Assembly: GCF_014651055.1 (NCBI RefSeq)
Contig: NZ_BMWD01000009.1
Span: 212,358 to 276,357 of the forward strand
DNA length: 64,000 nt
Origin: Streptomyces fructofermentans
Lineage (GTDB): Bacteria > Actinomycetota > Actinomycetes > Streptomycetales > Streptomycetaceae
Direction: 5' to 3'
Shown here: positions 16,065 to 24,266 of the stretch, piece by piece
How positions within the stretch are numbered: position 1 is the stretch's first letter
Layout: each line of letters opens with the position of its first letter
Notes under the pieces: generated by a model
What the model saw: the letters and a program-made list of their open reading frames with translations, nothing else
Database searches by the model: none
What the model was told of the DNA's origin: nothing
Made by a program: the position numbers and the translations under genes

Positions 16065-17333
16065 ATGTCGCGTACACCGGAACCACCACCCGCGCAGGAG
16101 CCGCCGCGTGCGCCCGCGGCCCGACGGACCGCGGGTGCGCCACGCGCCGCGGGTACGCCGGGCGCCGCGGGTACGCCGGGCCCGTCCGACGTCCTGGTCG
16201 TCGGGGGCGGGATCATCGGCCTGGTCACGGCCTGGCGGGCCGCGCAGCGCGGGTTCGCGACGGCGCTGGTCGATCCCTCGCCCGGCGGCGGCGCGGCACA
16301 GGTCGCGGCCGGGATGCTCGCGGCCGTCACCGAACTCCACTACGGCGAGCAGACCCTGCTCGGCCTGAACCTGGCCTCGGCCCGCCGCTACCCGGAGTTC
16401 GCCGCCGAGCTGACCGAGGCGAGCGGCCGGGACCTCGGGTACCGGCGGTGCGGCACGCTGGCCGTGGCGCTCGACGCCGACGACCGGGCCCACCTGCGCG
16501 ACCTGCACGCCCTCCAGCAGCGCTCGGGCCTGGAATCGGAGTGGCTGACAGGCCGCGAGTGCCGCCGGCTGGAGCCGATGCTCGCGCCGGGCGTCCGGGG
16601 CGGACTGCGGGTGGACGGCGACCACCAGATCGATCCGCGGCGGCTCGCCGGGGCCCTGGTCGCGGCGTGCGAACGGGCCGGGGTGGTCTTCCACCGGGCA
16701 TGGGCCGAACGGCTGACCGTGGTGCGGGACCGCGCCGCCGGGGTCGTCACCGGCGACGGCGTCGCCCTGTCCGCCGGCCAGGTCGTGCTCGCCGGAGGCA
16801 GCCTGAGCGGCCGTCTCGCCGGCGTGCCGGATGCGGTGCTGCCGCCCGTGCGTCCCGTGAAGGGGCAGGTGCTGCGGCTGGCCGTGCCCGAGCGGTACGC
16901 GCCCTTCCTCAGCCGGACCGTGCGCGCGCTCGTCCGCGGCAGCCACGTCTACCTGGTGCCGCGCGAGAACGGCGAGCTGGTCGTCGGCGCCACCAGCGAG
17001 GAGCTGGGCTTCGACACCACGGTGACCGCGGGCGGGGTGTACGAACTCCTGCGGGACGCCCACGAACTCGTCCCCGGGATCACCGAGCTGCCGCTCACCG
17101 AGACGCGGGCCGGACTGCGCCCCGGCACGCCCGACAACGCGCCGCTGCTCGGCCCGACCGACCTGCCGGGTCTGCTCCTGGCCACCGGGCACCACCGCAA
17201 CGGGGTGCTGCTCACCCCGGTCACCGGTGACGCCCTGGCCCACGCGCTCGCCACCGGTGGGCTGCCCGCCGAGGCCGAACCGTTCACCCCCGGGCGCTTC
17301 CGCGCCGCCGCACTCACGGAGCAGCCCGCATGA
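16065..17333 (+). CDS. thiO: Glycine oxidase ThiO
   Basis: 422 residues. ThiO oxidises glycine to the dehydroglycine used for the thiazole ring of thiamine. After an Ala/Pro/Arg-rich extension of about 40 residues comes the FAD motif VLVVGGGIIGLVTAWRAAQRG (about 43-63), the DAO-type second half with HQIDPRRL, and the C-terminal FAD contact LLLATGHHRNGVLLTPVTG (about 370-388). It is the first gene after the TPP riboswitch, and its stop overlaps the thiS start by four bases. Confidence 0.95.
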   Translation: MSRTPEPPPAQEPPRAPAARRTAGAPRAAGTPGAAGTPGPSDVLVVGGGIIGLVTAWRAAQRGFATALVDPSPGGGAAQVAAGMLAAVTELHYGEQTLLGLNLASARRYPEFAAELTEASGRDLGYRRCGTLAVALDADDRAHLRDLHALQQRSGLESEWLTGRECRRLEPMLAPGVRGGLRVDGDHQIDPRRLAGALVAACERAGVVFHRAWAERLTVVRDRAAGVVTGDGVALSAGQVVLAGGSLSGRLAGVPDAVLPPVRPVKGQVLRLAVPERYAPFLSRTVRALVRGSHVYLVPRENGELVVGATSEELGFDTTVTAGGVYELLRDAHELVPGITELPLTETRAGLRPGTPDNAPLLGPTDLPGLLLATGHHRNGVLLTPVTGDALAHALATGGLPAEAEPFTPGRFRAAALTEQPA

Positions 17334-17530
17334 ACGTCGTCGTCAACGGGGAGCGGCGGCTGATCGCCGCCGGCACCGCCCTCGACACCCTGGTCGCCTC
17401 GCTCACCGCGGCTCCCTCCGGTGTCGCCGCCGCGCTCAACGAGACCGTCGTGCCGCGCTCCCAGTGGCCGACGACCCGACTCGGCGAGGGCGACCGCGTC
17501 GAGGTCCTCACCGCCGTCCAAGGAGGCTGA
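17330..17530 (+). CDS. thiS: Sulfur carrier protein ThiS
   Basis: 66 residues with a beta-grasp fold pattern (MNVVVNGERR, then the helix TALDTLVASL). It ends in Gly-Gly, the tail that is adenylated and thiocarboxylated to deliver sulfur to ThiG. The ATG overlaps the thiO stop (ATGA) and thiG follows after 3 bp, so translation is coupled. Confidence 0.95.
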   Translation: MNVVVNGERRLIAAGTALDTLVASLTAAPSGVAAALNETVVPRSQWPTTRLGEGDRVEVLTAVQGG

Positions 17531-17533
17531 CCC

Positions 17534-18328
17534 ATGGCCGACGACCCCTTCGTCCTCGGCGGTACGTCCTTCACGTCCCGCCTCATCATGGGCACCGGCG
17601 GAGCGCCCAGCCTCGACGTCCTGGAGCGCTCCCTCGTCGCGTCCGGCACCGAGCTGACCACGGTCGCGATGCGGCGGGTCGATCCGGCGGCCCACGGTTC
17701 GGTGCTGTCCGTGCTCGACCGGCTGGGCATCCGCGTGCTGCCCAACACGGCGGGCTGCTTCACCGCCGGGGAGGCCGTCCTGACGGCCCGTCTCGCACGC
17801 GAGGCGCTCGGCACGGACCTCGTCAAGCTGGAGGTCATCGCCGACGAGCGCACGCTGCTGCCCGACCCGATCGAGCTGCTCGACGCCGCCGAGACCCTGG
17901 TCGACGACGGCTTCACCGTCCTCCCGTACACCAACGACGACCCGGTGCTCGCCCGGAAGCTGGAGGACGTGGGCTGCGCAGCGGTCATGCCGCTGGGGTC
18001 GCCCATCGGGTCCGGGCTCGGCATCCGGAACCCGCACAACTTCCAGCTCATCGTGGAGCACGCGCGCGTGCCGGTGATCCTGGACGCGGGCGCCGGCACG
18101 GCGTCGGACGCCGCGCTCGCCATGGAGCTGGGCTGCGCGGGTGTGATGCTCGCCTCGGCGGTGACCCGGGCCCAGGAGCCGGTCCTGATGGCGGAGGGCA
18201 TGCGGCACGCGGTGGAGGCGGGCCGGCTCGCCCGCCGCGCGGGGCGCATCCCGCGCCGCCACTTCGCCGAGGCGTCCTCGCCCGTGGAGGGCGTCGCGCG
18301 GCTGGATCCGGAGCGGCCCGCGTTCTGA
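17534..18328 (+). CDS. thiG: Thiazole synthase ThiG
   Basis: 264 residues, normal length. ThiG builds the thiazole phosphate from deoxyxylulose phosphate, dehydroglycine and ThiS thiocarboxylate. Motifs include FTSRLIMGTGGAPS at the N-terminus, VLPNTAGCFTAGEAVLTARLAREA, the Schiff-base lysine region DLVKLEVI (about 97), AAVMPLGSPIGSGLGI and VILDAGAGTASDAALAMELGC. It ends the thiO-thiS-thiG operon, followed by a long hairpin. Confidence 0.96.
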   Translation: MADDPFVLGGTSFTSRLIMGTGGAPSLDVLERSLVASGTELTTVAMRRVDPAAHGSVLSVLDRLGIRVLPNTAGCFTAGEAVLTARLAREALGTDLVKLEVIADERTLLPDPIELLDAAETLVDDGFTVLPYTNDDPVLARKLEDVGCAAVMPLGSPIGSGLGIRNPHNFQLIVEHARVPVILDAGAGTASDAALAMELGCAGVMLASAVTRAQEPVLMAEGMRHAVEAGRLARRAGRIPRRHFAEASSPVEGVARLDPERPAF

Positions 18329-18354
18329 CCGCCGACCGCGCGGACGGTCCGGCC

Positions 18355-18405
18355 CGCACGCCGCACGGACGCGCGGAACCGGCCCGCGCGCCCGTGCGGC
18401 GTGCG
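18355..18405 (+). terminator. Terminator of the thi operon
   Basis: A 14-bp perfect outer stem (arms 18355-18368 and 18392-18405) encloses a further GC-rich inner stem. It lies 26 bp after the thiG stop. Confidence 0.75.
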
Positions 18406-18470
18406 TCACAGCTCGGCTGCAGTACCGCCCCGGATTCGCCCGGGCGGGCGGCACCGTCAGCGGCGGCTCG

Positions 18471-18476
18471 TAGACT
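18471..18476 (+). promoter_or_regulatory. -10 element of the PASTA kinase gene (leaderless type)
   Basis: TAGACT ends 7 nt before the GTG at 18484, with no ribosome-binding site between them. Confidence 0.55.
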
Positions 18477-18483
18477 CAACTGC

Positions 18484-20409
18484 GTGGATACGACCCTTCA
18501 GGACCCGCTTGTCGGGCACGTGCTCGACGGCCGCTACCGCGTCGACGCGCGCATCGCCGTCGGCGGGATGGCCACGGTCTACCGGGCCGTGGACACCCGC
18601 CTCGACCGGGTGCTCGCGCTCAAGGTGATGCACCCGACGCTGGCGGCCGACGCCTCGTTCGTCGACCGCTTCATCCGTGAGGCGAAGTCGGTGGCCCGGC
18701 TCGCCCACCCGAACGTGGTCCAGGTCTTCGACCAGGGCGCGGACGGCGCGTACGTCTACCTGGCCATGGAGTACGTGGCCGGGTGCACCCTGCGGGACGT
18801 GCTGCGCGAGCGGGGGGCCCTCCAGCCGCGGGCCGCGCTGGACATCCTGGAGCCGGTCCTGGCCGCGCTCGGCGCGGCGCACCGCGCCGGGTTCGTGCAC
18901 CGCGACATGAAGCCGGAAAACGTCCTGATAGGGGACGACGGCCGGGTGAAGGTCGCGGACTTCGGGCTCGTACGGGCGGTGGACACCGTCACCAGCACCA
19001 CGGGGGCAGTGCTCGGCACGGTCTCGTACCTCGCCCCGGAGCAGATAGAGAGCGGCACGGCCGACCCCCGGGTCGACGTGTACGCGTGCGGCATCCTGCT
19101 CTTCGAGATGCTGACCGGCGACCGGCCGCACTTCGGGGACTCCCCCGCGGCCGTGCTCTACAAGCACCTGCACGAGGACGTGCCCCCGCCGTCGGCGACC
19201 GTGCCCGGCCTGGCCCACGGGTTGGACGAGCTGGTCGTCTCGGCCACGGCGCGCAACCCCGCCCTGCGTCCGTACGACGCGGTCGCCCTGCTCGCGCAGG
19301 TCCTGGAGGCGCGGAGCGCGCTGAGCGACGCACAGCTCGACGCGGTGCCGCCGCAGGCCGTCGCCACGGCCCACCAGAACGCCGAGGACCGCACGAGCGT
19401 CATCCCGCTCGCGCTGTCGGTTCCCCGGCCCCTCCCGGTCAACGAGGACGACGCGTCCGAGCTGCACCGCACCAGCTTCCTGCCGTCCCCGCCGCCCGAG
19501 CCGCCGCGCGTCGGCCGCGCCTCGGGACCGCGCCGCGGCATGCTCGCGATCGTGGCGGCCGTGCTGCTGACCCTCGGGCTCGGGGCGGGCGTCTGGTACA
19601 TCAACTCGGGCCAGTTCACCAAGGTCCCCGCGGTGCTCGACGTGACGGAGTCGGTGGCCAAGAAGCGGATCGGCGACGCGGGGCTCGGGGTGACGGTCGA
19701 GCGCGAGCACAGCGACACGGTCAAGCGGGGCAGGGTCGTCAGCACCGACCCGGGTCCCGGCGAGCGGATCAGGGACAACGACTCCGTGACTCTGGTCGTC
19801 TCCAGCGGCCCGGAGACCGTGCGGGTGCCCGAGCTGGAGGGCGTGGTGCTGGACAAGGCCAAGCAGCGGCTGAAGCGCGAGGGGCTGGTGGCCGGCATGG
19901 TCACCAAGGCCTTCAGCGACGACATCCGCGCGGGCCTGGTGATCAGCACGGACCCGGGCGCCGGCACCGAGCGCCGCAGCGGCTCGGCGATCGCCCTCAC
20001 CGTCAGCCAGGGCAGCCCGGTGGACATGCCCGACGTCGTCGGCGACGACCTCGCGGACGCGCGGCAGGAGCTGGAGGACGAGGGCCTGACGGTCGAGGTC
20101 GCCCCCGGCCGGGTCCACTCCGACCACGAGGCCGGCCAGGTGGCCGAGCAGTCGGTTCGGCCGGACAAGAGGGTGGCCCGGGGCGACACGATCACCCTGA
20201 CCGTGTCCAAGGGCCCGGAGATGATCGAGGTCCCGGACGTCGTGGGCGACAGCGTGGGCGACGCGACCCGGAAGCTCGAAGCCGCCGGCTTCGAGGTGGA
20301 CGAGGACCGCGGACTGCTCGGCTTCTTCGGCGACACCGTCGACCGGCAGTCGGTCGACGGCGGCGACACGGCTCCCAAGGGTTCGACGATCACCATCAGG
20401 ATCCGCTGA
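18484..20409 (+). CDS. Ser/Thr protein kinase with PASTA repeats (PkaF/PknL-like)
   Basis: 641 residues from GTG 18484; the frame is open far upstream but only through thiG-antiphase sequence. The Hanks kinase domain covers about 15-280: glycine loop IAVGGMATVYRA, ATP lysine Lys47 (LALKVMH), catalytic HRDMKPEN (about 138), DFGLVRA (about 159), and the activation-loop end GTVSYLAPEQ. A juxtamembrane region, one membrane helix (about 352-374) and four extracellular PASTA domains follow, and the last domain ends at the stop. PASTA domains sense muropeptides or lipid II. The order resembles PkaF of S. coelicolor and PknL of mycobacteria. Confidence 0.94.
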   Translation: MDTTLQDPLVGHVLDGRYRVDARIAVGGMATVYRAVDTRLDRVLALKVMHPTLAADASFVDRFIREAKSVARLAHPNVVQVFDQGADGAYVYLAMEYVAGCTLRDVLRERGALQPRAALDILEPVLAALGAAHRAGFVHRDMKPENVLIGDDGRVKVADFGLVRAVDTVTSTTGAVLGTVSYLAPEQIESGTADPRVDVYACGILLFEMLTGDRPHFGDSPAAVLYKHLHEDVPPPSATVPGLAHGLDELVVSATARNPALRPYDAVALLAQVLEARSALSDAQLDAVPPQAVATAHQNAEDRTSVIPLALSVPRPLPVNEDDASELHRTSFLPSPPPEPPRVGRASGPRRGMLAIVAAVLLTLGLGAGVWYINSGQFTKVPAVLDVTESVAKKRIGDAGLGVTVEREHSDTVKRGRVVSTDPGPGERIRDNDSVTLVVSSGPETVRVPELEGVVLDKAKQRLKREGLVAGMVTKAFSDDIRAGLVISTDPGAGTERRSGSAIALTVSQGSPVDMPDVVGDDLADARQELEDEGLTVEVAPGRVHSDHEAGQVAEQSVRPDKRVARGDTITLTVSKGPEMIEVPDVVGDSVGDATRKLEAAGFEVDEDRGLLGFFGDTVDRQSVDGGDTAPKGSTITIRIR

Positions 20410-21057
20410 CGCGGGGGTTGCGCCCCGGCACGGGGTGCCGCCCGGCACCGGCTGCCGGGGCACCTCGCGGCGAGGCCGCGCAGGGCGCCCGGCGTGGCGC
20501 CGGCCCGGGCGGAACCTGGGCCGGGTCCTCCGGCCGGCCGGCGACCCGCAGGCAGGTCGCCGGCCGGCGACCTGCCTGCGGCTGCCGGGCGGAGAGCCCA
20601 CAGGTGACCCCCTGCCCGGAGAGCCCGACAGCCGGCGGCCTCGGGGCGCGCGAGCACAGCCGCCCGTGCCTCCAGCCGGTAAGTCCCCGAAACCTTGGCA
20701 CCCGAGCCGTGGCGCCCCGGCCGGTGCGTCCCCGCGCCGTGGCCTGTGGCCGGAGAGCCCCACGGTCGAACGGCCTCGGGGCGCTGGCCTGTGGCCGGAG
20801 AGCCCCACGGTCGAACGGCCTCCGGGCGCGCGAGCACAGCAGCCTGTACGCCCGAGCCGTGGCGCCCCGGCCCCGACCACCGGCCCACCGGCAGGTGGCC
20901 CGCCCCGCTTCCGGCCCGCCCCCGGTCACGGCCACGGGTACGGCACGGCATCCGCCCCTCCGGCCCGGGCCGCCGGTCCTGCCCGGTCCCCGTCACACCA
21001 GGTACGGGCACCGCAGCCGCCGGCAGGGCGCCCGGGACCGCGTGACACCCTGGCGGG
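20410..21057. repeat. Repeat-rich gene-free region
   Basis: No gene is credible in these 648 bp. A perfect 36-nt palindrome sits at 20546-20581. Two nearly identical 45-bp units (starting GGCCTGTGGCCGGAGAGCCC) lie in tandem at 20741-20785 and 20786-20830. A longer composite, with GGGCGCGCGAGCACAGC near 20646 and 20825 and CCCGAGCCGTGGCGCCCCGG near 20701 and 20851, occurs twice. The frames in it are GC-bias artefacts. This looks like expanding non-coding repeat DNA between the kinase and the nuclease gene. Confidence 0.6.
20546..20581 (+). terminator. 36-nt perfect palindrome after kinase gene
   Basis: The arms 20546-20563 and 20564-20581 are exact reverse complements without a loop. It is the first strong structure after the kinase stop and a likely terminator, though a palindrome without a loop could also be a protein-binding or recombination site. 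Confidence 0.55.
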
Positions 21058-21927
21058 GTGAGCACTCAGCAGTCCCGCAACCCCGTCGGCGGCCATGTCC
21101 CGGTCGCCGGAGGCCTCGCCTCCACAGGTCTCGCGTACGCGCGCGAACTCGCCGCCGAGACCGTCCAGGTCTTCGTCGCCAACCCGCGCGGCTGGGCGAC
21201 ACCGCCCGGCAACCCCCGGCAGGACGAGGAGTTCCGCGCGGCCTGCGCCGAGGCGTCGATGCCCGCGTACGTCCACGCCCCCTATCTGATCAACTTCGGC
21301 TCGCACACCGAGGCCACCGTGGAGAAGTCGGTGGAGTCGCTGCGGCACTCGCTGCGGCGCGGCCGGGCGATCGGCGCGCTGGGCGTGGTGGTGCACACCG
21401 GTTCGGCGACCGGCGGACGGGAGCGATCGGTGGCCCTCAAGCAGGTGCGGGAGCACCTGCTGCCGCTGCTGGACGAGCTGACCCACGACGACGACCCGTA
21501 CCTGCTCCTGGAGTCGACCGCGGGCCAGGGCTCCTCGCTCTGCTCGCGGACCTGGGACTTCGGCCCGTACTTCGAGGCCCTCGACGCGCACCCGAAGCTG
21601 GGCGTCTGCCTGGACACGTGCCACATCTTCGCCGCGGGCCACGACCTCACCGGCCCCGACGGGATGCACCAGACCCTCGACCTGCTGGTGGACACGGTCG
21701 GCGAGGGCCGGCTGAGGCTGATCCACGCCAACGACTCCAAGGACGTGGCGGGGGCCCACAAGGACCGCCACGAGAACATCGGCGCGGGACACATCGGCGA
21801 GGACCCGTTCCGGGCGCTGATGACCCACCCGGCCACGGCGGGCGTACCGCTCGTCATCGAGACGCCGGGCGGCAAGGAGGGGCACGCCGCGGACGTGGAG
21901 CGGCTGAAGAAGCTCCGGGACGGCTGA
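21058..21927 (+). CDS. Deoxyribonuclease IV-like AP endonuclease
   Basis: 289 residues, GTG start. This is a TIM-barrel protein of the endonuclease IV (Nfo)/xylose isomerase-like superfamily. The metal-ligand pattern is present: HAPYLINFGS, VVHTGS, LLLESTAGQGSS, GVCLDTCHIFAAGHDL, LIHANDSK, RHENIGAGHIG and VIETPGGKEGH. These match the zinc ligands of Nfo, which nicks DNA at abasic sites in base-excision repair. There is no clear Shine-Dalgarno sequence. Confidence 0.9.
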   Translation: MSTQQSRNPVGGHVPVAGGLASTGLAYARELAAETVQVFVANPRGWATPPGNPRQDEEFRAACAEASMPAYVHAPYLINFGSHTEATVEKSVESLRHSLRRGRAIGALGVVVHTGSATGGRERSVALKQVREHLLPLLDELTHDDDPYLLLESTAGQGSSLCSRTWDFGPYFEALDAHPKLGVCLDTCHIFAAGHDLTGPDGMHQTLDLLVDTVGEGRLRLIHANDSKDVAGAHKDRHENIGAGHIGEDPFRALMTHPATAGVPLVIETPGGKEGHAADVERLKKLRDG

Positions 21928-21969
21928 GCCGGACACGCGGCACCACCAGCGGTCCCACCCTTCGAGGGA

Positions 21970-21986
21970 ATACCCCCAGGGGGTAT
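21970..21986. promoter_or_regulatory. CsoR-like (copper) operator
   Basis: ATACCCCC-A-GGGGGTAT is a perfect 8-bp-arm palindrome and overlaps a TATAGC-like -10 element. Streptomyces CsoR binds copper-gene promoters with the core TACCCCn(1-4)GGGGTA, so this site fits that repressor. It lies 48 bp before the DUF4396 gene. Confidence 0.65.
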
Positions 21987-22033
21987 AGCGTTGCACCTCT
22001 CGGAAGCGACCGCGAGCGACCTGGGGACTTGCC

Positions 22034-22555
22034 ATGGAGCAGGAAGACCAGCACACCGGACACACGCACACCGCCGACGACGGAGGCCGCGCGCACGCGG
22101 ACCACACGCACGGGGGCCCGGCGACGAGCTGGTCGATGGCCGCCCGGGCGACCCTGCACTGCCTGACGGGGTGCGCCATCGGCGAGGTCCTGGGCATGGT
22201 GATCGGAACCGCCCTGGGCTGGAGCGCCGTACCCACCCTCGTCCTGGCGGTGACCCTGGCCTTCGCCTTCGGCTACTCGCTCACCCTGCGGAGCGTGCTC
22301 GCGGCCGGCGTCGGCCTCCGGGGCGCGGTGCGGATCGCGCTGGCCGCGGACACCCTGTCGATCGCGGTGATGGAACTGATCGACAACGGCGTGATCGCCT
22401 TCTGGCCGGGCGCGATGGAGGCCGAGCTGTCGGACGCCTCGTTCTGGTGGGTCCTGGCCTTCGCGCTGGCCGCCGCCTTCGTGGTGACCCTGCCCGTGAA
22501 CAAGTGGATGATCGGGCGCGGCAAGGGCCACGCGGTGGTGCACGGACTGCACTGA
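22034..22555 (+). CDS. DUF4396 membrane protein with His-rich N-terminus
   Basis: 173 residues. The first 30 contain a metal-binding-like stretch (HTGHTHTADD and HADHTHGG). Four hydrophobic helices follow (about 40-63, 66-86, 95-118, 134-155) with acidic loop residues (MELIDNG, GAMEAELSD), and the tail is KGHAVVHGLH. DUF4396 has no assigned activity. The CsoR-like operator and the His-rich arm together suggest copper binding or transport, which is inference. It converges on the molybdopterin oxidoreductase gene. Confidence 0.8.
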   Translation: MEQEDQHTGHTHTADDGGRAHADHTHGGPATSWSMAARATLHCLTGCAIGEVLGMVIGTALGWSAVPTLVLAVTLAFAFGYSLTLRSVLAAGVGLRGAVRIALAADTLSIAVMELIDNGVIAFWPGAMEAELSDASFWWVLAFALAAAFVVTLPVNKWMIGRGKGHAVVHGLH

Positions 22556-22563
22556 CAGCGGCG

Positions 22564-22582
22564 GCCCTCCCGACCGGAGGGC
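22564..22582. terminator. Terminator between convergent genes
   Basis: A 7-bp perfect hairpin (arms 22564-22570 and 22576-22582, 5-nt loop) lies midway between the two stop codons. Confidence 0.5.
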
Positions 22583-22601
22583 GGGCCGGAGCCGGGCCGG
22601 G

Positions 22602-23234
22602 TCAGAGCTCGGGACCGTCCCCGGGCTCCTCCTGGTAGGAGTAGCGCTGCTCCCGCCAGGGGTCGCCGATGTTGTGGTAGCCGCGCTCCTCCCAGAAGCC
22701 GCGGCGGTCGGCGGTCATGTACTCGACGCCGCGGACCCACTTGGGGCCCTTCCACGCGTACAGGTGCGGGACGACGAGGCGCAGCGGGAAGCCGTGCTCG
22801 GCGGTGAGCAGTTCGCCGTCCTTGTGGGTGGCGAAGATCGTGCGCTCGGAGGCGAAGTCGTCGAGACGCAGATTGGAGCTGAAGCCGTACTCCGCCCAGA
22901 CCATCACATGGGTGACGGTGGGGGCGGGCGGGGCGATGTCCAGGATCGTGCGGGCCGGGATGCCGCCCCACTCCGCGCCGAGCATGCTGAACTTGGTGAC
23001 GCAGTGCAGATCGGCCACGACCGTGGCGTAGGGCAGTGCCGTGAACTCCTCGTGGGCCCAGCAGTGCTTCTCGCTGTCGGCGGTGGCCCCGAAGACCCTG
23101 AACTCCCACCGCTCGGGGCGGAACTTGGGAACGGGCCCGTAGTGGGTCACGGGCCACCCCCGCTGCAGTCGCTGTCCCGGCGGAAGCTCCGACTGCGCTG
23201 CTTCTCCAGAATCACGACCCACCGGCACACCCAT
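22602..23234 (-). CDS. Molybdopterin-dependent (sulfite-oxidase-like) oxidoreductase
   Basis: 210 residues from the ATG at 23234 (GGATGGAG upstream); the frame extends to 23318 without support. This is a single oxidoreductase molybdopterin-binding domain of the YedY/YuiH type. The molybdenum-ligand Cys is in DLHCVTKFSM (about residue 78). The conserved AEWGG, GFPLRLVVPHLYAWKGPKWVRGVEY and GYHNIGDPWREQRY motifs are all present. There is no signal peptide or haem domain, so it is a cytoplasmic enzyme with unknown substrate and partner. Confidence 0.9.
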   Translation of the reverse strand: MGVPVGRDSGEAAQSELPPGQRLQRGWPVTHYGPVPKFRPERWEFRVFGATADSEKHCWAHEEFTALPYATVVADLHCVTKFSMLGAEWGGIPARTILDIAPPAPTVTHVMVWAEYGFSSNLRLDDFASERTIFATHKDGELLTAEHGFPLRLVVPHLYAWKGPKWVRGVEYMTADRRGFWEERGYHNIGDPWREQRYSYQEEPGDGPEL

Positions 23235-23309
23235 GGCTCCATCCTGACAGACCCGGGACGGTGGACCTGACCAGGTCCGCCCCGACTCGGACAACTCAGG
23301 ATTACCCGG

Positions 23310-23347
23310 ACTAAGCATGTACTTACTTACTAAGCATGCACTTACTG
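23310..23347. repeat. Tandem 19-bp repeat in a divergent promoter region
   Basis: ACTAAGCATGtACTTACTT (23310-23328) is followed directly by ACTAAGCATGcACTTACTG (23329-23347). This AT-rich repeat in a GC-rich genome, between two divergent genes, looks like a double operator for an unidentified regulator of bfr or of the molybdo-enzyme. Confidence 0.55.
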
Positions 23348-23416
23348 GACGATCTTCGAAGCCGGTGGAATCATGCGGCGCAACCCGCCAGTCCCCGCTT
23401 GGAAGGAGCCTCTGCG

Positions 23417-23896
23417 ATGCAGGGCGACCCCGAGGTCATCGAATTCCTCAACGAGCAGCTGACCGCCGAACTCACCGCGATCAACCAGTACTTCCTGCAC
23501 GCGAAGATGCAGGAGAACTTCGGCTGGACGAAGCTCGCGAAGTACACGCGGCACGAGTCGTTCGACGAGATGAAGCACGCGGAGGTCCTCACCGACCGCA
23601 TCCTCTTCCTCGACGGGCTGCCGAACTACCAGCGGCTGTTCCACGTCCGGGTCGGGCAGACGGTCACCGAGATGTTCCAGGCCGACCGGCAGGTCGAGGT
23701 GGAGGCGATCGACCGCCTCAAGCGCGGGATCGAGGTCATGCGGACCAAGGGCGACATCACGTCCGCGAACATCTTCGAGTCGATCCTCGCCGACGAGGAG
23801 CACCACATCGACTACCTGGACACCCAGCTCGAACTGGTGGAGAAGCTGGGCGAGGCGCTCTACATCGCGCAGCTCGTCGAGCAGCCGGAGAGCTAG
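23417..23896 (+). CDS. bfr: Bacterioferritin
   Basis: 159 residues; ATG 23417 with GGAAGGAG 8 nt upstream. All ligands of the diiron ferroxidase centre are in place (Glu18, Glu51, His54, Glu94, Glu127, His130), as is Met52, the haem axial ligand shared between subunits. The protein forms 24-mer iron-storage shells that oxidise Fe(II). It faces bfd, the gene for the ferredoxin that releases iron from it, with only 31 bp between the stop codons. Confidence 0.97.
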   Translation: MQGDPEVIEFLNEQLTAELTAINQYFLHAKMQENFGWTKLAKYTRHESFDEMKHAEVLTDRILFLDGLPNYQRLFHVRVGQTVTEMFQADRQVEVEAIDRLKRGIEVMRTKGDITSANIFESILADEEHHIDYLDTQLELVEKLGEALYIAQLVEQPES

Positions 23897-23927
23897 ACCC
23901 GCCGGGAGTGGCCGGGCGTCCGCGGGC

Positions 23928-24161
23928 TCAGGCCGCCTCTTCGAGCCTCTCGACCTCGGACAGTACGGGCTTTCCCTGGTCGGCCAGCTCGCGACGGGGG
24001 CAGGTGCCCCGGCCCAGCAGCGCCTGGATGCTCCGCACGCAGGAGCCGCAGTCGGTTCCCGCCTTGCTGGCGGACGCGATCTGCCGGGGGGTGCAGGCAC
24101 CCTCCGCCGCATGCTTCTTCACCTGCGCCTCGGTCACCCCGAAGCAGTTGCAGACGTACAC
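23928..24161 (-). CDS. bfd: Bacterioferritin-associated ferredoxin
   Basis: 77 residues. I place the start at the GTG 24161, because GGGAGG lies 7 nt upstream and the product then begins MYVCNCFG as in the family; a GTG at 24170 is closer to that site than is usual. The four [2Fe-2S] cysteines are Cys4, Cys6, Cys38 and Cys41 (CNC and DCGSC). Bfd reduces bacterioferritin haem to mobilise stored iron. An iron box lies 61-79 bp upstream, so expression should rise in iron starvation. Confidence 0.92.
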   Translation of the reverse strand: MYVCNCFGVTEAQVKKHAAEGACTPRQIASASKAGTDCGSCVRSIQALLGRGTCPRRELADQGKPVLSEVERLEEAA

Positions 24162-24221
24162 GCGGTTCACCTCCCGACATGGTTCCTGGGTCGTGCCGTA
24201 CCGAAGGATGTAAGTCCGTTA

Positions 24222-24240
24222 ATCGGTGAGGCTAACCTAA
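24222..24240 (-). promoter_or_regulatory. Iron box (DmdR1/IdeR type)
   Basis: On the minus strand the 19-mer reads TTAGGTTAGCCTCACCGAT and agrees at 16 of 19 positions with the DmdR1/IdeR consensus TTAGGTTAGGCTCACCTAA. Its place upstream of bfd is correct for Fe-dependent repression. Confidence 0.8.
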
Positions 24241-24266
24241 CCTTACCCGTCGGGTCGGAGTCGCAA

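Noticed and set aside
20435..21045. Long open frames on both strands in the repeat region
   Set aside because: All are Arg/Pro/Ala-rich translations of repeats without ribosome-binding sites or recognisable domains.
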